Assembly: GCA_023159155.1 (NCBI GenBank)
Contig: JAJNNX010000001.1
Coordinates: 2,046,001-2,110,000 of the forward strand
Reading direction: 5' to 3'
Source: Ustulina deusta
Taxonomy: Eukaryota > Ascomycota > Sordariomycetes > Xylariales > Xylariaceae
Length of the DNA: 64,000 nucleotides
The notes under the pieces are model-generated. The model was not told the DNA's origin and did not search any database. It saw only the letters and a list, made by a program, of their open reading frames with translations. Shown here piece by piece: positions 38,413 through 51,586 of this stretch; the first letter of the stretch is position 1; every line of letters starts with the position of its first letter. A program made the translations under genes and the position numbers.

Positions 38413-38575
38413 AACAATTAAAAAACAATTAAAAAAGATCAAGTGGGGCTACTAAAATATATAAGGTATAACCCCGTATTAATACTAAATTACTATATAA
38501 ATAATAACCTAAGTACCCAGGTACCTACTAGTTTTATATATAACTGCGGTTAGTTGCAATTTAAAAACCCGGGTA
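36967..38575. other. AT-rich tail of Gypsy-A and unclassified repeat, with A36 and A31 tracts
   Basis: Continuation of Gypsy-A for a few hundred bases, then AT-rich DNA I cannot classify. Two long adenine runs occur: A36 at 37415-37450 and A31 at 38378-38408. The second follows a less degraded stretch (38335-38377) containing GGGCGCAGGCTAATAAGGCG. The runs may be tails of inserted retroposons. The expected 3' LTR of Gypsy-A was not found by eye. Confidence 0.4.
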
Positions 38576-38775
38576 CTATTACAGAACTATATGCGCCAAA
38601 TACTAGGATCACTACTACAAAAGAATACGCGCCGGAAACCTGGATTACGCGGCAGCTTTGGCCCATGCTATATATATAAGTAGGGCAGCAGTACTAGCTA
38701 GCAAAAAAAGAACTTCCTTCCTTGTGCAATAATAATAGGTCAGCACTAGAACTACCAGCAGTACAAACTGTGACA
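38576..38775. repeat. UbiA-derived direct repeat, right copy
   Basis: Partner of 11558-11755. Here the transposon-proximal end (38576-38640) is the mutated one (for example CTATTACAGAACTATAT against CTGTCACGGAACCACAT), while the outer half keeps the original CCTTCCTT tract and coding sequence. Confidence 0.8.
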
Positions 38776-39170
38776 TTGCCGGTGATTACCGATTGTTTGG
38801 TGGCAACTTCAAGTGGCCCTGCAAAGAAGCAGATAATCCCGATAGCATTGTGGATGTTCTTAAGAATCCCATTCGAGGCACCGTCTAGCTCATTATACCA
38901 AAGGTGGAATGAGGTTAAGATGACATATGGTATAAAACCCCCTATATACCAAGCAATAAGAAAGCAGATGGGATGCATTAGGTATAATATCTGGGTAGCT
39001 TGCCTTGGTGTTAGGCGCCCAGCTGGGATGGGTCTCCAGGGCTTATTTAACCTATCCTCCGCAATTGTTTTTGGGTCACAGGCCAGGCACTGTTGTGATA
39101 TGGTGTGTTGTACCATCATGCACGTGGTGAAGAGCATTCCTGACCACAGCCGCCCCTTAAAATTATATTC
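38694..39170 (-). pseudogene. UbiA-family gene, N-terminal half (split gene)
   Basis: The minus-strand frame reads (EYNFKGRLWSG)MLFTTCMMVQHTISQQCLAC, then PKTIAEDRLNKPWRPIPAGR. The latter matches the first Asp/Glu-containing substrate-binding region plus the KPWRPIPAG signature of fungal UbiA-type enzymes. It continues through hydrophobic helices and YNELDGASNGILKNIHNAIG to GPLEVATKQSVITG. It then runs into a probable intron that lies inside the 195-bp repeat, and the next exon is the C-terminal half at 11181-11623. An in-frame stop lies just upstream (near 39180) and only about 125 bp separate the gene from the divergent GMC gene. The usual extra N-terminal helices are therefore missing, and the 5' end may also be truncated or in an unseen exon. 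Confidence 0.8.
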
Positions 39171-39295
39171 CGGGGTTTTTCATTAAAGAGTAACTCTATC
39201 GCCTACTCACCGAACCTGAAACCTCTAATCACTCTCCCGCAACCTACTGAGTATCTCTCTAGTCACAAATTCCTATCCCATTGTCAATTGCCAAC

Positions 39296-40923
39296 ATGAG
39301 CACCGTGTCTTTTGATTTTATCATTGCCGGCGGCGGGACCGCTGGGATTGCTCTTGCTACCCGACTGTCGGAAATCGCTCACCAGAGTGTACTCGTCCTA
39401 GAAGCTGGACTCGATCATAGTGGCGACCCTCGCGTCAAGATACCGGCATTCTATTCAACTCTCTTTGGAACAGATGATTGGGGGTTTCGGTCAGTGGCCC
39501 AGGTAAGCGCTAGAGCGCCTGACTTGAACTCAGAGACTCAATCTTACATAGGAAAAACTTAACGGGCGGTCCATCAGCCTGAGCCAAGGCAAAGCCCTCG
39601 GTGGTTCCTGTGTCATCAATGCCCATGTATTCGCCCCTCCAACCCAGGTCATACTTGACGAATGGACTGAACTCGGAAACGCAGGATAGGACTGGGCTAC
39701 CATCGCTCCTTACTATACCAAGGCTTTCGCTTCACCTCACACGCCAGAGGAGCATCGACAGCTACTCGGAGTGGATAGTTGGGGCCCTGACAATCTTAGC
39801 ACCAGTGGTCCTGTGCAGTTGTCGTACCCTGGCGATTCACACCATCCCATGCGTAAGATCTGGATCGAAACATTCGAGAAAAAAGGATACCTTATGGCAA
39901 CTAACCAAGGCTATCGGAGTGCAATATAGCCATGGAGGTCAGATCAAGGTAGCTAACGCCCAAAAAGAGATCATCGCCTCCGCTGGTGCTTTGCAGTCTC
40001 CAAAGTTGCTCGAACTATCCGGAGTCGGCAACGCGGATATCCTCAGACAACATAACATCGAGGTGGTAAAAGGCCTCCCCGGTGTCGGAGAGAATCTTCA
40101 GGATCATCTTGTCTGTGATATCCCCTTTGCGGCAGAGGATAAGATGGAAACGCTTGATGCCCTTGCAAGACAGGAACCCAAAGCAGTAGAAGAGGCTATG
40201 CTTAATTTCATGCAAAAGCACGAAGGGATACTCACTTCGGCCGGCATCATGACTTACGCGTATCTTCCGGTCATCGATTTCTTAACAGATGCTGGCCGAG
40301 AAACGCTAGTCAAGATGATTGACGAAAATCGCCCGTCGGATTCTTCGACGCCGGAAGATCCCAGGGCTAAGATGTATTATCAGGTAGCCGAGAAGACGTT
40401 GCTAGACCGAAATCGACCCTCTGCTGCCTACCTTACAGCAATCGGACAGAACCCTGTTGCACCAGATCCAACTACTGGGAAATCTGCATCGCCTCAGCCA
40501 GGCAAGCACCTCATTATAGCCACTGTGCTTGCTCAGCCGCTTTCTCGCGGTACTGTACACATCACGTCCAATAACCCAGCCGAAGTGCCAAAGATCGATC
40601 CCAAGTACCTCTCTAACCCACTTGATGTGGAAATCTTCGCGAAACATATCATGTATATCGAGTCCATCGCAAACTCTGCACCTTTGAGTGGCGTGCTCAG
40701 GCAGTCACTTCAACCATCATCTCCGCTCGCTCGCATTACTGACTTGAATGCTGCAAAGCGATACATGCAGTCTCGAACAATTTCTATGTGGCATCCAGCT
40801 GGTACCTGCGCGATGCTTCCAGAACAAATTGGAGGCGTTGTTGATAATCACCTGAGAGTATATGGAGTCGGTAACCTTCGGGTTGTTGATTCGAGTATTG
40901 TCCCGCTGCTTCCGCGGTGCTGA
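39296..40923 (+). pseudogene. GMC oxidoreductase (choline dehydrogenase-like), broken
   Basis: FAD-dependent GMC-family alcohol/aldehyde oxidoreductase. Exon 1 (39296-39502) starts MSTVSFDFIIAGGGTAG, the dinucleotide-binding GxGxxG, with a VLVLEAG strand. An intron at 39503-39551 leads to LNGRSISLSQGKALGGSCVI. The later part has KEIIASAGALQSPKLLELSG, PGVGENLQDHL and the C-terminal HPAGTCAM with GVVDNHLRVYGVGNLRVVDS. Three lesions are seen. A Trp codon in GNAGWDW has become TAG (39687-39689). Near 39893-39915 about 60-70 codons of the FAD/substrate region are missing and the frame changes. The end stops at LLPRC, before the conserved Asn/His-containing tail with the second active-site residue. 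Inactive by all appearances. Divergent from the UbiA half. Confidence 0.85.
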
Positions 40924-43034
40924 CGTTGATCCCACATGTGTGTTTTGGGGGCCAACCGGGCCTTGTCAAAGATTGAGTAATGTAGTATTGTTGGCTGCCT
41001 GTATAGCCTGGATGCAATCGCTTGTGGATGTTGATATATATTGTGTTTGTGTCGGGAGCCTAGTCAATGGGTAGCCTAACTAACAACTAGTACAAACGGC
41101 ACCTAATTAGGTAGGAATAAGAATATGAATGCGACGCGTACGTATTGGGTTCCAGTAGAAGCACAAAAGGCCGAGGGGATCGCAAGAATGGCTACTTAAG
41201 ACCCTCTGACTACCGACTCAACGCCAGTACATTTCTGCCCACTAAATTGGCACATACCACTTCTATGATTGGCTGCTTACCCCTGAATAATGGCCTTGGA
41301 GGCGGCAGTCAAAGGATACTCTTCACTCTGTGTTGTGTGTCTCACCTCTGACAGTCTGTGACATCTTCTGCAGTTTTGCTTATGCCTGGTGGGATGCAGA
41401 AGAGTTGAAGAACTTAGAGCATTGTGCCTGCTGCTTACACAAGGCTGCCTATTAGATCACCTACATATACTTATGTATGTTGGATCTTGTTGTCGACAGG
41501 CATGTATAAGGAAATGAGGTAGGGTGGTAACTTTCTGTACCTACTACAATCGTAAATGAAAAGATGTCCCGGTCCCCAAGTGACAAAGGATCGAATGTGC
41601 GGGAAGAGGTTCTTGCTCACTCACCTTTATACTGAAGTGGACAATGTGAGTATCAGATACAAGTGATGGCATGTGTCAGATTTGAGTGATGTAGATCTAG
41701 CCGTGTATTGCTGTAGTGTTAAGCTCGCGCTGTTCCTTGTTGTTCTCCTGCACCTATTCTTCTCTGTAGCGAGGTAGTTATGTATACAGAATTCTCCAGT
41801 GGAGTGACCCTAGCCACATTCACTAAGCCACTTCACTAAGCCCCGTAGCTTATGTAACCAGAATGATCTTCCCACAAGGGCGTCAGGAGCTCGCAGGTGC
41901 ACTATTAGCCAAGGACTAGATACATCCAACAGCATGCAGTGGGTTGCAGTAAGTGATTAATTGATGCTAAAACTAGACCGGCCTAATAGCTTTGCGTGGG
42001 GTAATATTTACCGCTAAACCATTATTAGAAAGCAGTTGCCTACCACATAGCCGTCTAACTGTTAACAAGCGGTGTAAATCATGGCCAATGCTGGTATTTG
42101 GGAGACGTGACCGATAACAAGCCGGTTATGATCCGATTTCATTGAAGGCATGCATCAGGTGTAGAGGAATAGGCAGGTAGTCTAGCAAAGTTTGGCGTTG
42201 TGATTTATGTCTATGCCAAATGCAACGCCGTGTTCATTTCGTCTTGTACGTACGACGTGATAATTCCAGTATTTTGAAGTGACATAATTAGTATAAGTAC
42301 TATTTAGCAAGTGAAACCTACTAGGTACTTAGGTAGCGAGGTGGCCGCTACTCCGCAGTTTATGCAGTTAGTTTATCTACAATCCCCTGAGTTGACCTCA
42401 TACCACATACTGCCGCTCTTCACGCCGCTGCTACTTGTCAAACTTCAGCATATGAGGCATGTGAATCTAGTTATTTTACTAGACTATGTAAGATAAGGTG
42501 AATTTGGGATTCGCTTGGCTTCTCAACGTCTTTTTGTGACACTCCGTATGATTTTGGCTCTCCATCTATATTTCTTTGCACCTGTCATTGTCATCATCGA
42601 CTGATGAAGATAATGGAACTTATACCTCCGCATCTAGATAGCCAGCTAGCTATATCTGACCATTTCGAAGGGGTTTACTCATATCGATCCTCTCTCCATG
42701 CGTCAGGACAAGGCCATGGTCAGGGCTCAGGTATCAATATCTTGAACGCTTAACCAAAACACTTGTATAACTCTCAACTCCGGGCATATCTACTCAATCT
42801 CTTCACTATTGATTCACCCGGCACATCTCCAATTTAAGATACATATTACAGCGGTACTATTGCCGAGCACTCGGTGCGGGACAGCCAAATCTCCAACCCG
42901 GCAAATATTCTCCAGCGAAAGCTCTGCGGGGTAGGAGGTGGTGCCTACTATGTAGATGTGCACAACATCCATATACAAAATTCGAAAAATAAATATCTTT
43001 TTTGAACTTGAGTCACTAAGGAATAGTGCATATC
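40924..43034. other. Intergenic, nothing recognised
   Basis: About 2.1 kb of ordinary composition between the GMC pseudogene and the VAO-type gene. Short frames only, none with family features. No terminal repeats or RNA genes recognised. Confidence 0.4.
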
Positions 43035-45518
<2,484 letters not shown>

Positions 45519-46103
45519 GGGCTGCTCGAAACCGTGTTTGGCTCTCGAATTGTCCAAAGGCGTCCTAGGATGCCATAGGAGCTGAAGAAGACGTCATCGA
45601 GTTTCCCAGGACTAAACGTAAATATTAGCAAATATTAGCAAATATTTAATGGAGGTCCGTATGTATTCGGCTGTCATCACCTATGACGCGAGTTTCTGTT
45701 ACGAAATGCTACAGTATTAGTACACTGTATCATAGTCCCGCCAACCACCGAGTCCTAGCGGCAGATCAGTCCCGTTTAGCAGAGTTTAGGTACCGCAAAC
45801 ACGGTGACAGACAGGTATATATGCAGGAGGTATAGTATTAAGTAACATAAACATACTGTGCCGAAGACAATGACCATTCCTCTCGTGTAGTTTGTTTCCG
45901 CGGAGAAACACTTCAAACAAGGCTCTTTCCTTGTCCGTGTCTCTTTTTTGGAAAATATATATTTGGGCATTACGGTATGTGAAAGTTGCCAGTGGAAGGT
46001 TCAGATGACCTGTAGTACTGAGGGTCTACGCAGGCCCGACATTCCGAGACCCCGATCCCGATCCGGCATCGTAAACTCCGATCCGCCGATCCATCATCGC
46101 ATC
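45519..46103. other. Intergenic, nothing recognised
   Basis: About 585 bp. A short direct repeat AAATATTAGC occurs twice near 45620-45642. No gene or RNA recognised. It contains the promoter side of the HPP gene. Confidence 0.35.
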
Positions 46104-47003
46104 ATGGCTCCACTCTGGCAACTGAACTTCGACATCGACGGATATGTTGATCGCGTCATACCTGCACCGCCTTGGCATGCTGTTCCATATCCCGTGTCCT
46201 ATTTCCTCGGCCATAGGAAATCCCCCTCCGAGAAGAACTATGGGAATCTGATACTCACCGCGCGGGCGCTATTCGGCGTCTTCGTCAGTATCTTGCTTAT
46301 CCAGCTTATAAGCCACCAGATCCCTTGGGTAGCTGCAGATGGCCCGCGTGTTGTAGCGAGCCTTGTATGTCACCGCAGCCTACGCCGTTATACCTATTCC
46401 TCTATACCTCCTGTGATCTATTCTAATGCAGCGGTGCTATAGGGGGCCGCTGCCGTCCTCGAGTTCTACGCCATCGAATCGCCATTTGCGCAGCCGCGGA
46501 ACTTTCTCGTCAGTCAGGTCATAGCTACCGTCGTCGGAGTATCGCTTTGTAAGCTATTCCAGTTGCATTCCAATGAGGACTGGATTCGCTGGCTCGGGGG
46601 CGCGCTTGCCTGCGCCACGACAACGTCTTTGATGGGTCTCACCAAGACGGTGCACCCGCCCGCCGGAGCCACTGCATTGATAGCCGTCGTAGACGACAGG
46701 GCCGTGAGCATTGGCTGGAAGCTGATACCACTCGTCCTCCTCAGCTGCATTGTGATGCTGACAGTGGCCCTTCTCTTAAACAACGTCTTCAGCAGGTTCC
46801 CTCTATATTGGTGGACAGCAAGTGACCTGGGAGCGCCGCCCCCAAAGGAACAGTTCAGCGGGCTGTCGCTCGACGATGAAGAGAAGGGTAGAGCTCGACG
46901 CTTCGAGATTCTTATTGCAGGAGATCAGGTAATCGTGCCGGAACATATACAGTTGTCGCCAGAGGAGAGACTTTTATTAGAACAGATATCGAGTAGATTA
47001 TAG
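46104..47003 (+). CDS. HPP-family integral membrane protein
   Basis: A 273-residue membrane protein of the HPP family (four predicted helices; a plastid member is linked to nitrite transport, fungal roles unclear). Start MAPLWQLNFDIDGYVDRVIP followed by PYPVSYFLGHR matches the usual fungal N-terminus. The unspliced frame stops at 46439. Removing 46365-46442 (78 bp, GTATGT...CTATAG) joins VVASL to GAAAVLEFYAIESPFAQPRN, the family's conserved segment. The name-giving HPPAGATALIAV is at about residues 158-169, between hydrophobic segments. A hydrophilic, acidic C-terminal tail follows, ending SPEERLLLEQISSRL. Exons 46104-46364 and 46443-47003 give 822 nt. An upstream extension to 45948 is open but unlike family members. 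Confidence 0.87.
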
Positions 47004-48081
47004 ACGGAGATGCTCTTTCTGGCTTACGTCATGTCTATTAGCAAACATGATGAACCAAGAACTATAGATCATACTATAAATGCCTAGGAGGAGAATGATG
47101 GGGATTCTGATGACCTGCTCAAGCTCCTTAACATCGCAGTGTTTTATGTTCTAGTAATTCTCAATTTTACGCCGCCGCATCCTCGTGAAAAGACTGTTTT
47201 TCCTAATGTCCACCTAATTACTGTTTACTTTTGATAGCTACTTTTCGGGTGCAGATTCTTCCAAGACAGAAGCCTAAAAATACTAGGATTAGAGAAAACG
47301 CCCCCCTCTCCCTGCATACTGTAAATAAATCCGTTTGTGGGTTACTTATATGGTAATACTTGCCCAATTGCAATGCTTACTCCAAAGCAAATAAGACATA
47401 CTAGCCCAAAAAGGTCAAAGGAAGCGAGGCAACTGAAGACGGTGATTGGAGGTTCAAACATAGTCCGGTATAAATAGCCACTAGTAGTCTGTAAACAACG
47501 AAGGGTAAGCGCGTGCTATTATGGCATTAGGATGCAACTAAGACAACTCAAATTCAAGGGGGAAAAATATTGGAAGTAATTACAGCGATCTATTTCACGG
47601 AAGAGAAACGAGAAAACCCCTATACTAAAGCTGGGGACAGTAGCATTAGTTTTCCATGTTAGAAATGTATACACTCTCACGTGCCGTACAACTTACTAAG
47701 GTTCAGCATTCATAGTTGATTGCTGATCGTAGCGTGGCTGTGCAGGCCCTCAATCAGTGCACAAATTCGGCGCAGGGATACTTACCGTGACTTCGGACCA
47801 TTTGATCAACCTTCCATCTCGAGATAACAGTTAAACGGGGGCATAAATCGAAAAGCGCATCCATAGTATCGAGAAGTCTCCGTAAGTTCCCCTCCTCTTG
47901 CATATTTACGAGGCATCCTGGACAATGGATAAAACAAAGGCAACAATGACTTAATCCGGCGGGGTTTGAAAAACTGGCGGCTTCGCCCTAATAGGACTTC
48001 ATCATATTTCCATTGCTCATACGCATCCCATACCACCTACTTTGTTCGCAAACCAAAAATTAGGCATTAATCCTGTCCAAA
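47004..48081. other. Intergenic, nothing recognised
   Basis: About 1.1 kb of ordinary composition, with no reading frame or repeat that I can assign. Confidence 0.4.
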
Positions 48082-48621
48082 ATGAGTACCTACCTCCACG
48101 AACTGATACTGGGAAGTTTGGGGCCATCCCAGGCTTGGAAAAGTGTCCGGGAACATCACCACCAGATCGAAAAGGCAGCCAGTCGGCTCAAAGCCATCGA
48201 TATCAAGACACAGGAGCAGCCAGAAGAAAGCTCCTCAGAACCACATCCCTTGAGTGCACTTGAGAGATTGCCAGAGGAGATCCTGATCACCATCATGGAA
48301 TATCTTGACTATGAGAGCTTGTACCGCCTAAGTCAGACGACGGGCTATTTCCTGAGACTCTCATTCGACATCGTCTTTGAGTTCGATGCTTCCTGGAGGA
48401 CCTTCCGCCATACGGTCGATAGACTGAGCAATGGGCCGAAAAGGAGAGTTTTGGATGGGGCACAATCATCACGGCATACGCCAGCGTTCATTCTAGAGCC
48501 TCAATCAGACGACAAATCAGAACCTACAATACAACCCTCTGAGGCAGGTGGTGCAACATTCGATACTAACGACGAAGACGAAGGAGAGACTATGCTTGAG
48601 TTCATGGCTAGGTCGTCGTAG
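48082..48621 (+). CDS. F-box domain protein
   Basis: A 179-residue single-exon protein. Residues 58-95 (SALERLPEEILITIMEYLDY, then ESLYRLSQTTGYF) form an F-box, which binds Skp1 in SCF ubiquitin ligases. The N-terminal 57 residues are polar with a possible short coiled segment (HHHQIEKAASRLKAIDIKTQ), and the C-terminal third is acidic and probably disordered (TNDEDEGETMLEF). No substrate-recognition repeats are present, as in many short fungal F-box proteins. The partner is unknown. Confidence 0.8.
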   Translation: MSTYLHELILGSLGPSQAWKSVREHHHQIEKAASRLKAIDIKTQEQPEESSSEPHPLSALERLPEEILITIMEYLDYESLYRLSQTTGYFLRLSFDIVFEFDASWRTFRHTVDRLSNGPKRRVLDGAQSSRHTPAFILEPQSDDKSEPTIQPSEAGGATFDTNDEDEGETMLEFMARSS

Positions 48622-49145
48622 ATGAGGAGACCGGCTGCATATTCGATACACACAAACGCAATCGAAATTTGTATTTATTGCCTACTGAAGTAGAGTGGGT
48701 GGAACACTAAGTGGCCGAACAAAGGGTTGTATCGCCACAAGATGTCTATACAAGTCAAAAACATAGCCAACACCATCAATCTGACAAGTCTCTTGCTATT
48801 AGAGTATCACGACACTCTCCTTTTAGCTAGTCGTTGCGCTAAATTAAGTTGCGCCTCATTGAAACCTTACGTATTTGATAGCCTATTATCTCCCTGTAGT
48901 AAGTAGCCCTATGCAGCTGAGTCTATTCACCTTGTCCACTTGAATATGCACGTGATGATGCGGATTATGGAGCATTTCGAGTATATTGGCTAAAAGCACG
49001 GTGATCTATCTTATCCTTGCTTCTTCCCCATGCTGAAGTGAAACAAGTCATCTCCAAAACTATAAATTTACTTTGGTTGCCCAAGGGACCAAGGTTACAC
49101 CTAATTTCTACCACCAACATAGCTTCAATTTGGACGAGAACGAGC
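48622..49145. other. Intergenic with a TATA-like site
   Basis: About 520 bp between the F-box gene and the glycosyltransferase. TATAAAT at 49061-49067 is a candidate TATA element 79 bp before the chosen ATG. Confidence 0.4.
49061..49067 (+). promoter_or_regulatory. Candidate TATA box of the glycosyltransferase gene
   Basis: TATAAAT in an otherwise GC-normal leader, 79 bp upstream of the proposed start. Position suits a fungal core promoter, but no transcript start is known. Confidence 0.3.
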
Positions 49146-50588
49146 ATGAGCATGGCATACAATAGAGCGACACGTAAAATGGCATCCGAGAGCGGTTCAA
49201 AGGATCCCGTCATCCTAGTCCAGGCCTTCGCTGCCACAGGCCATACAGTCCCACTCCTGCAGATTACCCAGCACCTCATCCAGCGCGGCTACGACATCTA
49301 TTACCTGGGAGGAACTCAATTTCGGCAAGCTATTGAGGCGACAGGGGCCAAGTTTATCCCCTTCGTCGGACTCAGCGATACCTGGGCCCGCGACTGGATG
49401 CCCATCCACGGACTTGGCTCCGATCTGGACATCGTACCGTCGATAATGAAGTTGCTGGCCACCACTTTGCCCAGCATGCTTGATTCGTTGCAACGCGCGC
49501 TATCTCTTCTACGGGATAGAGAACCGGATCGGGAGGTTGTTCTCGTGTCCGAAATTGCCGCCTCAAGTGGAGTTGCCGCGCTCAGGCTCGGCGCTCCATT
49601 ACCGGATGGCTATTCCAAGCCGCCCAAGTCCCTCGGCATTAACATTGTCCCGCCTCTGTGGACATCGGTGGACTATAACGACTTCTGGCTCGACATACCG
49701 TACGACCCAAACCGAAACCGAAAACTAAACGTGCTGATGGCCAGGCTGGCGCGAGAGGGCATATACAAGGAGGCATGGGATACAATGAAATACGCGCTGG
49801 AGATGTGTTCGGTTTTCACGCCGATAGAGAGTATCTTTGGTGACCACGGTAAGATGATTGATCATCGTGCATGGGACATGAATTTCGCCTGTCACGATAA
49901 GACCCTCCAGATGTGTATTCCTTCGCTCGAATACCCCATCTCGGACTGGCCGGCTAATTTCGCGTTCGGCGGGACACTGCCGCCCAAGGCCTGGCGCACA
50001 GTTGATTTCGTCTTCCCGGACTGGTTCGAGCGGGTCAGGGAGAACAGCGCAAAGGACGTGACCTCCTCCGTCCGCCGGAAAATAGTAGCCGTCGCGCAGG
50101 GGACGTTAGCTGTCGACTGGGACAACGTGCTCATCCCGACGATCCAGGGATTAGCAGGGAGAGAAGACATCCTCGTCATCGCCATCCTATGCGTCAAAGG
50201 TGCCACGCTAGAAGGCCGACTGCCGGCGCCGGTGCCGGACAATATCATCATCGTAGACTACTTCCCGTACGATGCAGTCATCGAGCATGCAGACGTCTTC
50301 GTCTCGAATGGTAGCTACGGCGTCTTCTCACATTGTGTCGCGCACGGCGTGCCTATGGTCCTCGCTGGTCATAGTGAAGATAAAATCGCGTTGGGTATGA
50401 GGGGAGAATACGCCGGATTCGCCTTCAACCTAGGTGTGGAGCAGCAGGCGCCCGAAGCGTTTGCGAGAGGAGTTGATACCATCCTAACCAATCCCAAATT
50501 CAAGACACGAGCAATGGAATTGAGGGCCGAAGCAGAGGAGTTCGATGCCTTGGGTACAGTAGAGAGGGAGTTGAGGGCTTTGTTTTAG
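49146..50588 (+). CDS. Family-1 (MGT/UGT-type) glycosyltransferase
   Basis: A 480-residue GT-B fold glycosyltransferase, single exon. The N-terminal Rossmann start ILVQAFAATGHTVPLLQITQ carries the GH(T)xP acceptor-domain motif. The C-terminal half has KIVAVAQGTLAVDW and then the donor-site segment VDYFPYDAVIEHADVFVSNG, followed by SYGVFSHCVAHGVPMVLAG and EDK at about residues 370-410. This matches the fungal/bacterial version (TNGGYGG type) of the plant PSPG box. Donor and acceptor are unknown; relatives glycosylate sterols, lipids or secondary metabolites. The first ATG in frame is 49146; Met at 49179, just before ASESGSKDP, is an alternative start. No lesions seen. Confidence 0.85.
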   Translation: MSMAYNRATRKMASESGSKDPVILVQAFAATGHTVPLLQITQHLIQRGYDIYYLGGTQFRQAIEATGAKFIPFVGLSDTWARDWMPIHGLGSDLDIVPSIMKLLATTLPSMLDSLQRALSLLRDREPDREVVLVSEIAASSGVAALRLGAPLPDGYSKPPKSLGINIVPPLWTSVDYNDFWLDIPYDPNRNRKLNVLMARLAREGIYKEAWDTMKYALEMCSVFTPIESIFGDHGKMIDHRAWDMNFACHDKTLQMCIPSLEYPISDWPANFAFGGTLPPKAWRTVDFVFPDWFERVRENSAKDVTSSVRRKIVAVAQGTLAVDWDNVLIPTIQGLAGREDILVIAILCVKGATLEGRLPAPVPDNIIIVDYFPYDAVIEHADVFVSNGSYGVFSHCVAHGVPMVLAGHSEDKIALGMRGEYAGFAFNLGVEQQAPEAFARGVDTILTNPKFKTRAMELRAEAEEFDALGTVERELRALF

Positions 50589-51586
50589 ACCTACTGCAAT
50601 GTAGGTGGCAAGGAACAGAGTCAACAAACCTGGTGCGGGAATCAGCTTCATGGGTGTTGCTATGATACAGCGCCGCGCACAGCATTATGTACCCGAAAGC
50701 TCAATTATAATTTGTTATTTAAATTTATACTAGGTAGTTTTGGCAGTTTCAATATAACATAACTACCGTTGAAGTAAAGTGCGCAGGGTATATTTCTTTG
50801 TGTAAGTAGTTTATTTCCTCGTGATATACAGTATAGTTAGACTTTCAACTAACTACTAATATTATCTAAGTTATGCTAGAACCTTCCGACAAACACATTT
50901 CCGCTCACAACCAGGAAATTTGCCCATTGGCCACCTCCGCCAACGCCTCTGCCTTATGCGCCGTGTTGCAGAACTGATTTAGTAGATCAATGGTGCAACC
51001 TTGAAATTTGCCAACGCGCTGACATATCTCATCATCGGATACCTGCCAGCGGCCCGCGTTGTTAGGTTTAAACACAATTTAGCCAGCCTATATTTGATCG
51101 ACGCATTCCTAGGTAATGTCATCATTTAAACCACGCTTTCATTGCATGCCTACCTATCAACCTACGCAATACTTATATGGCAGGTATAAAACCCCGAGGC
51201 AGCTTTCTTAGAAAATCCTTTACCGCGTTAACAAGCTAGAAACAACAATTATATTTATTATGTTCAACACTACCTGTGCTGTTGTGGGGTGGGGGATGGA
51301 ACTCATAGGCCCATTAAAGTAAAGCACCCATGTCCTTTGGGACCCATAGCAAAAAGACAATTCACGATAGCACACTATCACCGATTAGCTAGGTTTCGAA
51401 ACAAACTTAATATGCCTCTGACGCCGCAATATCGGAGAAAGCCAGCTGGTGAATTGTTAGGGGGTACAGATAAATCTCAATAGCCCTTAATCTGCGAACC
51501 AGTTTTCTACCCCACAACACCAGTTTCTACAACACGAACGGAAGAGCACTTGCCAAAGATTCACCTCAAGATCAACGACAACCAAA
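50589..51586. other. Intergenic, nothing recognised
   Basis: About 1 kb without a supported gene. It ends in the promoter region of the broken hydrolase. Confidence 0.35.

Larger units (their letters stand above)
11756..38575. mobile_element. Nested RIP-degraded transposon block in the UbiA gene
   Basis: About 26.8 kb of AT-rich DNA in which at least five elements can be separated by their LTRs, TIRs and target duplications: Gypsy-A (host), Gypsy-B, LTR-C, Copia-D and a Fot1/pogo-like element. Protein domains are readable only when in-frame TAA/TAG are taken as former Gln or Trp codons, and Asn as former Asp in catalytic motifs, as expected after RIP. No element has an intact reading frame. 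The non-autonomous LTR-C is the least saturated part. Confidence 0.9.

Noticed and set aside
11756..38575. CRISPR array or bacterial-type system in the AT-rich block
   Set aside because: Repeats here are LTRs, TIRs and degenerate tandem arrays with no regular spacer structure, and the context is a fungal nuclear genome.
11756..38575. Mitochondrial DNA insertion as the cause of the high AT content
   Set aside because: Retrotransposon domains are readable throughout with RIP-type changes. No mitochondrial genes or rRNAs were recognised.
11756..38575. A Starship-type giant transposon
   Set aside because: No tyrosine-recombinase captain gene (DUF3435) or cargo genes could be read. All readable domains belong to LTR or Fot1-like elements.
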